Positions 1-12,682 of a stretch of DNA of 64,000 nucleotides are shown here, in pieces. The notes beneath the pieces are model-generated. The model saw only the letters and a list, made by a program, of their open reading frames with translations, searched no databases and had not been told where the DNA came from. The stretch is from positions 2,293,501 through 2,357,500 of the forward strand of contig NC_064035.1 in assembly GCF_932526225.1 (NCBI RefSeq), read 5' to 3'. The stretch comes from Nematostella vectensis (lineage: Eukaryota; Cnidaria; Anthozoa; Actiniaria; Edwardsiidae). A program made the translations under genes and the position numbers. Each line of letters opens with the position of its first letter. Within the stretch, counting starts at the first letter, position 1.

Positions 1-1534
1 AGGGTTGATCAGCAAGCGCAACCTACAACACAGAGAAAGGTTTGTCAGCAAGCGCAACCTACAACACAGAGAAGGGTTGATCAGCAAGCGCAACCTACAA
101 CACAGAGAAGGGTTGATCAGCAAGCGCAACCTACAACACAGAGAAGGGTTGATCAGCAAGCGCAACCTACTACACAGAGAAGGGTTGATCAGCAAGCGCA
201 ACCTACAACACAGAGAAAGGTTGATCAGCAAGCGCAACCTACAACACAGAGAAGGGTTGATCAGCAAGCGCGACCTACAACACAGAGAAAGGTTTGTCAG
301 CAAGCGCAACCTACAACACAGAGAAGGGATGATCAGCAAGCGCAACCTACAACACAGAGAAGGGATGATCAGCAAGCGCAACCTACAACACAGAGAAGGG
401 ATGATCAGCAAGCGCAACCTACAACACAAAGAAGGGATGATCAGCAAGCGCAACCTACAACACAGAGAAGGGATGATCAGCAAGCGCAACCTACAACACA
501 AAGAAGGGTTGATCAGCAAGCGCAACCTACAACACAGAGAAGGGTTGATCAGCAAGCGCAACCTACTACACAGAGAAGGGCTGATCAGCAAGCGCAACCT
601 ACAACACAGAGAAAGGTTTGTCAGCAAGCGCAACCTACAACACAGAGAAGGGTTGATCAGCAAGCGCAACCTACTACACAGAGAAGGGTTGATCAGCAAG
701 CGCAACCTACAACACAGAGAAGGGTTGATCAGCAAGCGCGACCTACAACACAGAGAAAGGTTTGTCAGCAAGCGCAACCTACAACACAGAGAAGGGTTGA
801 TCAGCAAGCGCAACCTACAACACAGAGAAAGGTTGATCAGCAAGCGCAACCTACAACACAGAGAAGGGTTGATCAGCAAGCGCGACCTACAACACAGAGA
901 AAGGTTGATCAGGAAGCGCAACCTACAACACAGAGAAATGTTGATCAGCAAGCGCAACCTACAACACAGAGAAGGGTTGATCAGCAAGCGCAACCTACAA
1001 CACAAACAAAGGTTGATCAGCAAGCGCAACCTACAACACAGAGAAGGGATGATCAGCAAGCGCAACCTACTACACAGAGAAGGGTTGATCAGTAAGCGCA
1101 ACCTACAACACAGAGAAGGGATGATCAGCAAGCGCAACCTACAACACAGAGAAGGGATGATCAGCAAGCGCAACCTACAACACAGAGAAGGGTTGATCAG
1201 CAAGCGCAACCTACAACACAAAGAAAGGTTGATCAGCAAGCGCAACCTACAACACAGAGAAAGGTTGATCAGGAAGCGCAACCTACAACACAGAGAAATG
1301 TTGATCAGCAAGCGCAACCTACAACACAGAGAAGGGTTGATCAGCAAGCGCAACCTACAACACAGACAAAGGTTGATCAGCAAGCGCAACCTACAACACA
1401 GAGAAGGGATGATCAGCAAGCGCAACCTACTACACAGAGAAGGGTTGATCAGTAAGCGCAACCTACAACAGCAAAGATAGGTTAATCAGCAAGCTCAACC
1501 TACAACACAGACAAAGGTTGATCAGCAAGAAACA
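1..1534. repeat. 36-bp minisatellite, about 42 copies, cut by the window's left edge
   Basis: Near-identical 36-bp units built around gatcagcaagcgcaacctac run from base 1 to about 1534. The last two units are degenerate, and one carries a +1 indel near 1470. Because 36 is a multiple of three, several frames stay open. The frame from base 1 encodes a Gln/Pro/Thr-rich 12-residue repeat (VDQQAQPTTQRR) and is open to a TAA at 1093-1095, with a second TAA at 1453-1455. The frame from base 5 encodes ISKRNLQHREG-type repeats to 1480. The array sits just beyond the stop codon of the minus-strand gelsolin-domain gene, so it may lie in that gene's 3' UTR. Coding function is not supported; a plain minisatellite is the simplest reading. 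Confidence 0.95.
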
Positions 1535-1578
1535 GTTGATCCAAGCACCGGAAAATATTGTTTTTCTTGATATGTTGC

Positions 1579-4500
1579 TTATACCTCTTTGGCTTTGGTT
1601 TTTCGTTTTCCCTTAATAAGCCATAACTCAGTCGGATCTTTCGGTAGCGAATCGACATTCTTCAAGGCGCTTTCCACGCCGCCAGTCCTCCATCTGTCAA
1701 CAAAAACAGTTATATTACATCAAAGATGAAGATTCGGCGGTGATCCAAAAATGTGCAAAGTACAATGTATTGTAGTGGCGTAATAAGCCATAAATCTTTT
1801 CCATTTCCATTAGCCCGAGTATCAGGCGATTTTTTGCTTCCCGGTATATACTTCAAAGGAAAAGCTAAAAGGGCCTGACCCTCGGACTACGTTGCCATCC
1901 ACTCTGTCAAACTTGAGTTAGTTGATCCTACTTTTTTCATGCATGGTTTCCCTCACTTTCAAACCCGTTAGTGGTGTGCGCGCGCCTCAATATTAGCGGA
2001 GCCAGCACGGCCGCAGGCCGCGCGCGAAGCTCCATAGGTATAGAGAAATGGTATATAACTATGCGACTCAGTTTTTTTGGTAATTGCGGGGGTACCCTGT
2101 GGTGTCGCCGCCTGCCCGCCTGCCCGCCTGCCCGCCTGCCCGTGGAGCCAGCACAATTTGCAAACTTAGCAAAACGCCACCTCAGTGAAATAATTATACA
2201 AGAATATATTTTAGCACTATCCGAGAATGCTACATACTTAATAAAACCCCGAAAGTTGCATCAAAAATTACAATTATTTAGTTTTTAGTGTTTTTGTATT
2301 TACACTCACGGGAACCCTGCGTTTAATTTTTCCCGCGTTTTGCTGTTCTAACTCGCGGCCGACACCGTGAATTGATAAAGTTTTTGCATTATTTTCGACG
2401 TGGCTAAAGCCAAGAAAGAAATTCGACACATCTTAACACTTTTATAATAAAAAACGTACAAACGATGGATGGAAGGACAAAGGATGGGTTTGAAAAAGGA
2501 GGTAAGTAAGACGTCAATTTTATAAACTTCGTCGGAGCTATGAAAAACTCTTGTGTTGATATATTTCTAGCACTCAAACAGTTAAAGCCATGATGGGATG
2601 TTGACTGTAAATAAAAAACGATTTCTTATCTGGAGATTCTTCATCACAGTTAAGTTCCGTCAGCTCTTTTATGAAAGATATCGAGCGAGGAACGGTTTTA
2701 GTTTATATTTTGTGAGCTCGAAGAACATTAAAAATTTAAAATGAATTCTGGTTTAAATTTTAGAGAAAAAAAAACAGGTTCATGAGGGGTATAATAGGTT
2801 CTAAAAAGATCTGCTTTACATACACAGTTCCCTTTTTTCACAAAAAGATATCTTGAATACCCAAGCTCAACGTTTTCATACAACATCTCAAAACTCCCAT
2901 CTCTTCAATTTTCAAAGAAAACTAAAGACAGCTTTTTCTTGGTAGCATTTAGTTCGATACCTATAGTTTTTCTCTACAGCTTTTCCTAAGAAAAAGGTCA
3001 AAAGGCAATTCAACCTCTGGCTCATAAGCCCCTAAATAACAGACTTCATATATTAATTTTCTGTTCAAGGTTCTATTTTAAAGGTTACTTGGAATTATTT
3101 TTAATTTTAGGTTTATCAATAAGGTTTTGTGCAGCATAACATTTACATCTAGTATTCTTCCGTAGTGTTTTGTCACTGTTCTCCAATTTTTTTCAGGCGA
3201 ATCCCAACTCAAGCAAGCTGCCAGCTTTAAAGGCATGATGCTAGGGCAGGATGTATTCATTAATACAGCTAAGTACCAAAAAGATAGATAATAGTTACAA
3301 ATGAAAACTTGTATAAAAAAATGACCCAGGCTAATAAACTAAACCAAAAGAAGTTGGAAACTTTAAAAACAAGTTAGAGTGGTTTATTTCATTCACCCTT
3401 TGACAAAGTGTCTGTTACAAAACACTGACCAACATTGACCCTTATTGCAAATGGACTGAATGGGTTTTCTAGTAAAAAAAATATAGTTTCAATTTGAACT
3501 AATTAACTGCACAGGGTTTTGTGAGCAATCTACTTTTCAAATAGCTGATATGAATACAGCTCAATACTTAGGAATCTGAGATGATATTTGCAAAAATCAA
3601 CAGCAATGTACCATTTGACCTTTTGACCTGCAATTATTTCAAAGATAATTTAGCACTGTACATGGAAGTGATGTGAAATGAAAATATAGCTACCTTATTT
3701 TTAACAAACTGCATCTTTTTGTAATGTCACACCACCCTATTTTATGTTTTAACACAAAAATACCAGGTGTGCATACCCTTGAAACCATGATGCTTCAATA
3801 TGGGGGTCTAGTGGGTCCATGGACCTCCTCATCGAGGGTCAGTGTTTTGTAGGATCCACCCAAGACGAAGTGTCAATTCAAAGAGTATTAGCCAAAAAAC
3901 CCAGTAAAGAAGGTTGATAAAACTGTTTATCCAATATTTGTAATTTCTACCAAATTACTTTTATTACCCTTCAACTGAGAAAAAATTATAAAAATCAAGA
4001 AAATCTAGTAGTAGTGAAATGTGAAAGGAAGAAAGGGAATTTGGACAGTGTAGGCAATGGAGCACATTTACTGGCAAAAACGATATGCTAATGTATAGAA
4101 ACGCGTTGTAAGCTGATATGGTTTTAAATGTTAAAGAGAATAAAAAGCACCCATTTTACTGTAAAAAAAAAACTTAAATTAATTTTCAATTCTTCAATGT
4201 TCCCTATTGGATGATACCTCCATATACACCCAACAAGTTTTTCCGGGTTAAACAACAATAAAAATATACATACACACATATTCCACTCTACACCTGTGCA
4301 TCAAGCACTTTTCTATGAACGGCTTTACTCACACATTACATTATACATACATATATAGGTATTATAATATGGCTTTAATTGATTGCATGCTGGCTCCCCT
4401 TTTAGGCAGTGCCTAAATCTATATATTAATAAAATGAAATTTAAAATGGAAGAGTAGCGTGCCCTTCTTTCTTGAACCTGCTCACCTCAGGACACTGTCT

Positions 4501-7500
4501 ATGCTATTTTCTTTTCCGAAAAGGGACATCAATTCTTTAGTCTCATTCTCCTGAAACTGTTGAAACAAGAAAAATAAGATGAACAAATAACCAGATGGAG
4601 ATTCGCAAATTACAGTATCTTTTAGCATGAGAATCATCATTAGAAACCGACCAAGGCTTAGGGATTCCTGACCAAGAGTTCAGTTCTCCTAAACCTACAT
4701 CAGCTCAGCTTCAAGCGCAGTAACCAAAACTGAACCTTTTCGCGACAACATACCTGTACTGTTTGCTTCGCTTTGCCGCCAAAGTATTCATCATCGATCG
4801 CGATAGCCTTCGTCGCTGCGAAAAACAGCTCATCCTGTGTCCATAAAGCGTGACAATTAGCGTTACACAAAAGATCTTAACATGGGACAGGGAGTTAGTC
4901 GATTGGCGCGAGTGGAGACTTTTCATAAAATAAGATAATTGGCGCAAGAGTGAAGACGTTACATGAAGTAAGACAATTGGCGCAAGAGTGAAGACGTTAC
5001 ATGAAGTATGACAATTGGCGCAAGAGTGAAGACGTTACATGAAGTAAGACGTTTGGCGCAAGAGTGAAGACGTTACATGAAGTATGACAATTGGCGCAAG
5101 AGTGAAGACGTTACATGAAGTAAGACAATTGGCGCAAGAGTGAAGACGTTACATGAAGTAAGACGTTTGGCGCAAGAGTGAAGACGTTACATGAAGTATG
5201 ACAATTGGCGCAAGAGTGAAGACGTTACATGAAGTAAGACAATTGGCGCAAGAGTGAAGACGTTACATGAAGTCAGACGTTTGGCGCAAGAGTGGAAACG
5301 TTACATGAAGTAAGACAATTGGCGCAAAAGTAAAGACGTTACATAAAGTAAGACAATTGGCGCAAGAGTAGAAACGTTACATGAAGTAAGACAATTGGCG
5401 CAAAAGTAAAGACGTTACATAAAGTAAGACAATTGGCGCAAGAGTAGAAACGTTACATGAAGTAAGACAATTGGAGCAAAAGTAAAGACGTTACATGAAG
5501 CAAGACAATTGGCGCAAGAGTGGAGACGTTACATGAAGTTATGACTTTTGGTACAAGAGTGAAGACGTTACATGAAGTAAGACAATTGGCACAAGAAGGA
5601 AGACGTAACATAAAGTATGACAATTGGCGCAAGAGTGAAGACGTTACATGAAGTAAGAAGTTTGGCGCAAGAGCGAAGACTTTACATGATAGTACTTTAA
5701 TGTTTATCTTTAGTAAATGACCTACATTTAGAAATTTAAAGAGTAAACTCAATCTAAATCGAATCCCCGCTAATTCGATCTGACTCCGGGTTTCTAACAA
5801 AATTTCCCGTCAATTTTTTGACAACACGAACTGACCCCTATTTTGAACTGTTTCGCATAAGGGTACCACTGTACTTGCTTTTTAAAAAAACCCTCATCGA
5901 CTCATTCATTAATTCAGTTTCGTAAGGTGGTAAACAGGTTTCTTACAAGTGTTGGCGCAGCAAGATTAAGGCACGTACCGTGCTCGCATTCTTCCCATGC
6001 AAGATGTGTAGCACTGGTTGTTTTTTATTGGTTTTCTAAAGGGAAAAAGAAAGAAAGAAAGGAAATAGATACCATACCACACAAAGATAAAAAATCAAAG
6101 CAATGATTAGCGAGGCCAAAATCAACAGCGCAAACGGCTATCAATAACTACAGTTAATCGCACTAGGACTAAGCGAGGCGCACTTGTTTGAAAGTGCACG
6201 TCTATTCCTGAGCTTTTCAATATTTTGCGACCTCTCGCCGACAAGTTAAATTGTCATATGACTCCCATCATTAAAAATAATTTAAGCGTTGGCCAGTACA
6301 GAAATGGTGCTCAATCGCCGCCACTTTCCGCAAGTCGCTGACCAGTCAACAAGCATCGACGTGATTCCGATAGTTTGTATGAAGGAAGACAGAAAGAGGC
6401 ATAAGCAGTTGGAAACTATTTTGGATGATTCGCGGAATACTGCAGCAAAAGGGGAACTATCACAAAGCATTACTCACATCCTTACGATAGTCCAGAATAA
6501 CGTAGCTATCACCGTCGTAGAAACCCTCTTTAATAACTTTGTTCTCCATCTTTACCAACTTCATGTTCTATGAAAATAAAGACAGGATTGCTGCTAAACA
6601 TTTCGTGCAAGAAACATTTTGGAGGTATTTGTTTCGTACAAGGGCTCAGTTGACAAGGGACAATTATGTAGACTAGTCATTGTTTGTTCAGTCAGGTTAA
6701 CCAAAAAAGATTTTGGGCATCACCTCTAAGATTATCAAGTTGTACAATGGTTGTACATGTCGTATATCTAAACATCATGTATGTAAACCGTAACGAGGAA
6801 ATACCCATAAAAACAAAGCCACAAATTATATAAAGTTCGGTTGTTTGTGAGCTTTCGTTGTTGACGACTTATGTCTAGTGCACACTAGTGACATAACGAC
6901 AAAACAACACAGGAGCGCACACTCTTTTAAGGTGGCGCGCCGAGGTTGTTTTGGCTAAACAGCTTATATACTATGTTCCCTACAGAAGACTCATTTTCGG
7001 CGCGATTTTCGTAAATTTTTCAGATTTTATTAATACATCTATGCTTTATCAGATTCCGCTAGATTCCCTCTTCTTGGAAATCAAAGGGGAGAGAGATGTT
7101 GGATAGCGGGAGTGGGTGTGGGGTTTGAAAACCCCAAGTCCAGTGAAAAACTTAGAAAACGGGATCTCAGTTCCGCTCGTGCAACTTTGTCACATGTGAA
7201 ACAAACAAGAAAGCTATCGTCGATTACCATGTGTGACACTAGCGTGGGCTTCGTTTGAAGCGCGTTCAGATACTCAACTTTTGATTCTAATCTCTCATAA
7301 ACGCAGGTTCGACAGGCAACTGCATTAAGCAAGTACTTTCGGTAAGGCCTATTTTAGCCATAGCGTCGGGTAATAGTTTAGAAGAGGCGCGGCTTGGGCT
7401 CAAATGTTAAAAAGGAATAAATTCTTTAGTTTTCAAATTATCTTAACAAAAATACCCTCGAATTGACTATCTGAAATTTTTTCTTGTGCAAAACTATTCC

Positions 7501-8737
7501 TCTTGCCCCTCTCACACAAGTTGGGTTTGGACTTAAATAGGCGTAAATGCGGGGATGGATCTTTGTAGGCAAGATTGCATTTATTTTTTCAAAGATTGCG
7601 AGGACAATTTTGGCGTAAAATAAAGATTCATCAATCGCGAAGTTTGACAGGTCAGTTTTAAGCCAAAAATTCGTGTGCTTCAAGCTGGAGTATTGTTAGG
7701 TGTTACTGTGAATTTAGAAAAAAATCATCGCGCAGATTTCGATATTTTTATTTTAATATAAAAAAAATTGCTTCCATTTACCTTGCATGAAAAAAAATTA
7801 TTTGATTTCAAACAAGTGTGAATCTTGCGGGATCTGACAAAGCATAGATGTATTAATAAAATCTGAAAAATTCACGAAAATCGAGCCGAAAATGAGTCTA
7901 ATATAGGGAACTTAGTAAAAGCTGTTTAGCCAAAACAACCTCAGCGCGCCACCTTAAGCCCGACATAACGACATGGACATAATGACATAAGAAAAAACAT
8001 GTTTTTTCTCTTATGTCGTTGGGCTTATGCCAAAATGTCGAACCATTCACACTATGTCACTAGTGTGCACCAGGCAAAAGTGTGTTTTTTCGCGTAACTG
8101 CAAAATGGCTTCCGCCACAAAAGTCAGTCGCGACTCGGAAATAAACGCCTGACTGAAAAAGGGTATAAGTGGGATGACGCCATCTATCAAACAAAAGACG
8201 CAGTCATAAATATCCCGACATCATCAACAAGCAAATGGCGTAATCATCCATAACAGGACGTCATTCGCAAAGCAAGTGACGTAATCACCCATATCATGAC
8301 GTCATTCGCAAAGCAAGTGTAGCAACCACCCATATCATGACGTCATTCGCAGAGCAAGTGACGTAATCACCCATATCATGACGTCATTCGCAGAGCAAGT
8401 GTAGAAACCACCCATATCATGACGTCATTCGAAGAGCAAGTGACGTAATCACCCATATCATGACGTCATTCGCAGAGCAAGTGTAGAAACCACCCATATC
8501 ATGACGTCATTCGCAGAGCAAGTGACGTAATCACCCATATCATGACGTCATTCGCAGAGCAAGTGTAGAAACCACCCATATCATGAGGCATCCACAAGTA
8601 CACGACGTAGAGATACTGGTCGGTCCTTTCCTCACCTCGACATGCCACACCATAGCCGGCATTGTGTTGACGCTCTCTGCATTTTGCAAGTCGCGTCTGA
8701 GCTGTTCTTCTATCGACCAGGTCTGTCCTTTGCTCAT
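1579..8737 (-). CDS. Single-domain gelsolin-family protein, 161 aa, six exons
   Basis: I assembled this gene from GT-AG junctions. Coding exons are 8737-8636, 6567-6486, 6013-5979, 4834-4754, 4556-4486 and 1693-1579, and the phases join correctly (0, 1, 0, 0, 2). The ATG is the first in exon 1 and follows CAAG. The protein shows the gelsolin-repeat signature: VWHVE (residues 31-35 region), FYDGDSYVIL (50-59), LHILHGKNAST (63-73), DELFFAATKAIAIDDE (74-89), then Q/F-E-N-E and GGVESALKNV near 128. The last 12 residues resemble the start of the linker into a second gelsolin repeat (LIKGKRKTKAKEV), but a TAA follows directly. G53-D54 and D74-E75 match the usual type-II calcium site. Family members bind, sever or cap actin in the cytosol; whether a lone domain severs is unknown. 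The introns contain minisatellites and an inverted-repeat element. Confidence 0.85.
1694..4485. other. Intron 5 of the gelsolin-domain gene, no further gene seen
   Basis: This 2.8-kb stretch separates the last two coding exons. It is AT-rich, with a short run of four gcctgcccgc-like repeats at about 2107-2140. I see no exon with good splice sites and no recognisable transposon. Short open frames here lack any recognisable protein signature. Confidence 0.6.
4893..5690. repeat. 38-bp minisatellite in intron 3 of the gelsolin-domain gene
   Basis: About 20 units of 38 bp share the core caattggcgcaagagtgaag followed by acgttacatgaagtaaga. The array begins about 60 bp past the exon 4 acceptor and fills most of the intron between exons 3 and 4. 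The apparent reading frame across it on the minus strand is a product of repetition. Confidence 0.95.
6877..8072. mobile_element. Non-autonomous DNA element with long inverted repeats
   Basis: The two ends are inverted copies of each other. GTGCACACTAGTGACATA at 6878-6895 pairs with TATGTCACTAGTGTGCAC at 8053-8070. The match continues inward through blocks such as the GGCGCGC / GGTTGTTTTGGCTAAACAGC region and ATTAATACATCTATGCTTT at about 7032 and 7850. The arms are about 175 bp (left) and 240 bp (right, with an extra insertion around 7960-8040 containing its own short palindrome). The roughly 780-bp middle has no transposase. I found no clear target-site duplication. It lies in intron 1 of the gelsolin-domain gene. 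Confidence 0.75.
8200..8595. repeat. 41-bp minisatellite carrying TGACGTCA sites
   Basis: About nine 41-bp units share cccatatcatgacgtcattc. Two unit types alternate, one continuing gtgacgtaatcac and the other gtgtagaaaccac. At least seven units contain a perfect TGACGTCA, the consensus CRE bound by CREB/ATF bZIP factors. The array is in intron 1 of the gelsolin-domain gene and ends about 40 bp from the exon 1 donor. Confidence 0.9.
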
Positions 8738-10149
8738 CTTGACACAAAACAAATATCAATTAAAGGCATTACAGCAATTAAATTCTGCTCTTTAGTGCCA
8801 TAACAACAGTGATGGATGGATGTCTTACAAAACAACAATTATGGATGTATGTCATGCAAAAGCGTTTTCGATGATCAATGAGTAAACGCAGCACCATCCC
8901 ACATGCATTTAGTTTCATCAGGCATTTTCTCGCACGATTCGCCAGAACGTCCCAATCATGCTTATGGAAATTTCTTTTGAAAGATAACAGTCTCCATTTG
9001 AAGCGATTAGTTGATGCGTTAAAGGCTGAAACGATCAGCCATCAAGGTTCTTCAGCGTGTAAGTGGGCATTACCTCCTTACCTTGCCAGCCGCTAATTAT
9101 CACACCTACTATACACTTGTTGATCAGAGCAATGACCTTAAGACACTAGTGGCGGGGCTAGTCTGCTTGCAGTTATCACTAAGCTCATGTTAACCTTATA
9201 TGGCTGTGAACCCGACTTATCCAGAAGACTCCTGCGGCTCTAGCCGAGAACAGCACTACGTGGGAAGATTGGATCAAATCACGGCCGCGTTTCTTTGTGG
9301 AGTTTGTTTTGTTTTTTGGGCTCCATGACGTAAGCAGAAGCTAGAACCATCGCCAAAGGCACAACTAGGAAACGGCATGGGGTACTTAGTCAATCAAATA
9401 CTAAAACTGCAGTGCACTCATGTATAAATAATGCGACTTCCAATAACAGGCAGCTTATGGAGATGCTAGCTATTTTCATCTTTCCACTGGTTGGATATAT
9501 ATTGCTTCATATTTTCAAAATTTATATCTGGCTTTGCATTGTATTTTTCCCAGGAAATAATAAGGCGTAGCAGGTAGTGTTAAGGAAGATTACAAACATG
9601 TATGGATACTACAAAGGACAGAAATAAAACCGTTTTCTAGAGAAATCGTTTATAGAGATTGTTCCCCTATATTTTACTGTTGTCGAAATGTTGATTCTAT
9701 AGCATAGCGATTCCGATTCTCGAAATAAGAGGCTCAAGATTACAGCCGCTTTCCAAACAACCAACGCCCCAGACACACGTAGACATTAATACTCTGCTGC
9801 TTTAGAACACAGCAACACTTTTATCATCGAGAGCTGGTTTTTTTTTATCGATATTGCGCCGTTTAAGGCTGCTATCACTACACTTTGGACAATCTGTTGT
9901 AAAATAGGGCATTGAAACTGATTTCATTGAGTGTGAAAACCTGAATTCTCTAGATGATTCGGCTCGATGCATTCGAACTTTGTTTATAGTAATAAAAGGG
10001 TTTGTTAGAGAATTCAAAAGTTTGAATAACTTACACCAATTGGGGCATTCCACCCATTTTCAAACATACGTAACCAAAACAGTGAAAACTTATTGACATT
10101 TGATTACCTTCGGTTTCTCGCAATTAGCAGTTTTCTTAATGATGTACAC
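8738..10149. other. Upstream region of the gelsolin-domain gene, no gene seen
   Basis: This is non-repetitive sequence upstream of the ATG at 8737. It should hold the promoter and 5' UTR, but I cannot place a start site. Open frames of 70-83 codons exist on both strands without any recognisable domain. Confidence 0.5.
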
Positions 10150-10154
10150 GTGCC

Positions 10155-10395
10155 GTGTTATTAAAATTTGTTATTAATTTCTTGCTCGATATCCTATATA
10201 TGATAATATTCTATGAATGTTGTCTTGTTATAATTTCTTGCTCAATATCTTATATATGATAATATTCTATGAATGTTGTCTTGTTATTAGTTTCTTGCTC
10301 AATATCCTGTATATGATAATATTCTATGAATGTTGTCTTGTTATTAGTTTTTTGCTCAATATCCTATATATGATAATATTCTATCAATGCTGTCG
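10155..10395. repeat. 57-bp tandem repeat, four copies
   Basis: Four near-identical units built on ttcttgctcaatatcctata, then tatgataatattctatgaatgttgtc, lie head to tail. The sequence is AT-rich. Nothing suggests coding function. Confidence 0.9.
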
Positions 10396-12660
10396 ACCAT
10401 CTCCTGCTGATTTGCCGTATCATTTGAACCCAATCGCGCGTATAGATACAGCAATTTAATACTACTTCATCTTTTTCCGCTAACTTGAGAATCAATAATA
10501 AATTAATTGAGCTACTTGAAGTTGAAAGGGAATTGAACTTTTACGAGGATCAGAAAAAGTTTGCGAAAAAAAAATAGATTGAAAACAAAATCTAGATTGC
10601 GTGATATTTTTTCCAAAACTATGTATTTTCTGCCAACACGAGAAAATAAAAAGTTTTAAAACTTTATGCAGATTATAAGGACGCCCTGGTCGCATTTCTG
10701 TGGTTGTCATGAAAACCGGCCTTTTTTTCGCAGTAGGTTTGTCATTAAAAATGTAGTGTATTTCAATCGCGGCAGATAAACACTATCCAAACTCTTTTCT
10801 AAATAAACGTAAAATATATTTATTCCATTAAAAAACTATTTCAAGTTTAAATAAAATGAGAGCTTGATTTGGATTTATGTGCATTTATGTTGTATACTGT
10901 GAAACAGCCGGGTCTAAGATATATAATATATCATAACAATAACCCGACCTAATAGCATCTAGCTACATAATTGGAATTTCTTGTGGATTTTGGAAAATAT
11001 ATAGGCACTAACCAAGCTGAGCACGAAAAGCACTAGTCTAGCTGTAATATGTGTAGCGTTTGGGGGTCATTTTACCTTATTTTCTCGTCGGCAGTGAAAT
11101 TTCTTAGAGAGTTTTCACCTAGCAGCACAGCTCTGCACTTGGGCGCGGGCATGAACATCTGAGAATTCATATTTGCGGGTATCTAACCCGCTAGCCCCTC
11201 GCCACAAGGGTTCATTAGCATAGAGGGCTAATTACCCAATTAACACTTGCCAACGCCACGCTGGACAAGAGACAGCCAATAAGCGCTACTCAAATACTTG
11301 ATAATTCGAAATGGAAACTAAAAGATGTTGATTATAAATGTGCGGCTATGTAGGTATTGAACGAGATACGGGTTTGTAATGGCGCTTTTTATTTTAGTAA
11401 CTTTTTGTGGTTTCAGTTTTGCCAAGATAAATGGGTGAAAGTGCGTAATGGAGTTGCGTTCCGTTATGCTGATGAGAGCGACCAGCATTTTACACACACA
11501 CACAAAATAATACTGGTATTTTTTTTAATAAGCACCCTCATCACCTATCAAAGACCGATTTTTTTAGATGATTTATTCACATAATTAATTTGTCGTCCAA
11601 TGTTCAATGAATACAAAACCCAGCCGTTATTTGTTGTTTCGCGGACATCCACAGGAATCCTGAAGCGGAGACGGAAAAAGCGAATTCCGACTTCTGAAAC
11701 CGCATCCTGACCGTCATGCACCGTGCGCTTCTTCAACCTCCCCAAAATGCATCGCGTGTCAGTGGTCTCTCACTAATTAGTTGTATCAATACAAACCCTG
11801 TGTCCTACCAAACACTAAAACTTCAGAGATGCCACACAAAAAAACACACATTATCTTGAGAGATGCCACACATGGCAATGAATGATTATACTCATGATAT
11901 TTTTGTTGAATTGTACCGCGACTATGCGTATTAGGGGTATACATATAGAAAAGAGGTATGATGCTTTGACCGGAATAAGAATATTCGTAAATTCAACTTC
12001 CCTCCCTGGGACGTATGGTTCTATTCTAAAATAACACATTCTCGAAGTGGCGAATTATTATCTTGAAAGTTACTATAGCTCTTAATCTACAAAATAAAGC
12101 AGAGAACATACATTTCATGGAAAAAAATATTTTGGGATAAAAGATCTTGTTACTGGGATACCTGTGGTAGCCCTGTGGTATTTTTTTTTTAATGTAACTG
12201 GTTTTTGTAGCTACTGCGCATGTGCGAGTAGCTGCTCTGTCAGCATAGTAATACTTCCTTTAGATAAGTTTTGGTTTCTTCCCTCATGTCATTATATTTT
12301 TATTGAACAATTCCAAAAAACAACTAGAGAATTGTGTTGTCATTGTAGTGTTGTTGATCTTGATCCTTGAAAAAATAATAGCTTTTGTACATTTTTTATA
12401 AGAACAACGTCTGCATTTTAGAACGCATCAGGACTAAAAAAGTAATATTTTTCTGATATCTGAGCCTCGGCATGTTCTTAGCATGTCCTTAAAATTTTGT
12501 GAAATCTCATGCTGGAAAGAAGAGAAAAGAGTGTACTAATCATGTCTGTGCTATAGCTCTCTCATTTGACTTTTTGAATTTGTTTATGATAGCATAAATA
12601 TTGTTGTTTACTTTATTTCATATAAACGAAATGATAAATGTCATTAACAAAGGAAACAAT
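10396..12660. other. AT-rich intergenic stretch, nothing recognised
   Basis: There are no tandem arrays, transposon ends or convincing exons here. Several 60-75 codon open frames occur on both strands at chance-like lengths, for example at 11357-11584 and 11548-11745. None shows a domain or conserved motif. Confidence 0.5.
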
Positions 12661-12682
12661 TATATGGGTGTAACAGCAAATA

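Noticed and set aside
5..1480. 491-codon open frame
   Set aside because: It is a pure 36-bp minisatellite whose period is a multiple of three. Another frame is also long and open, and there is no start or splice context.
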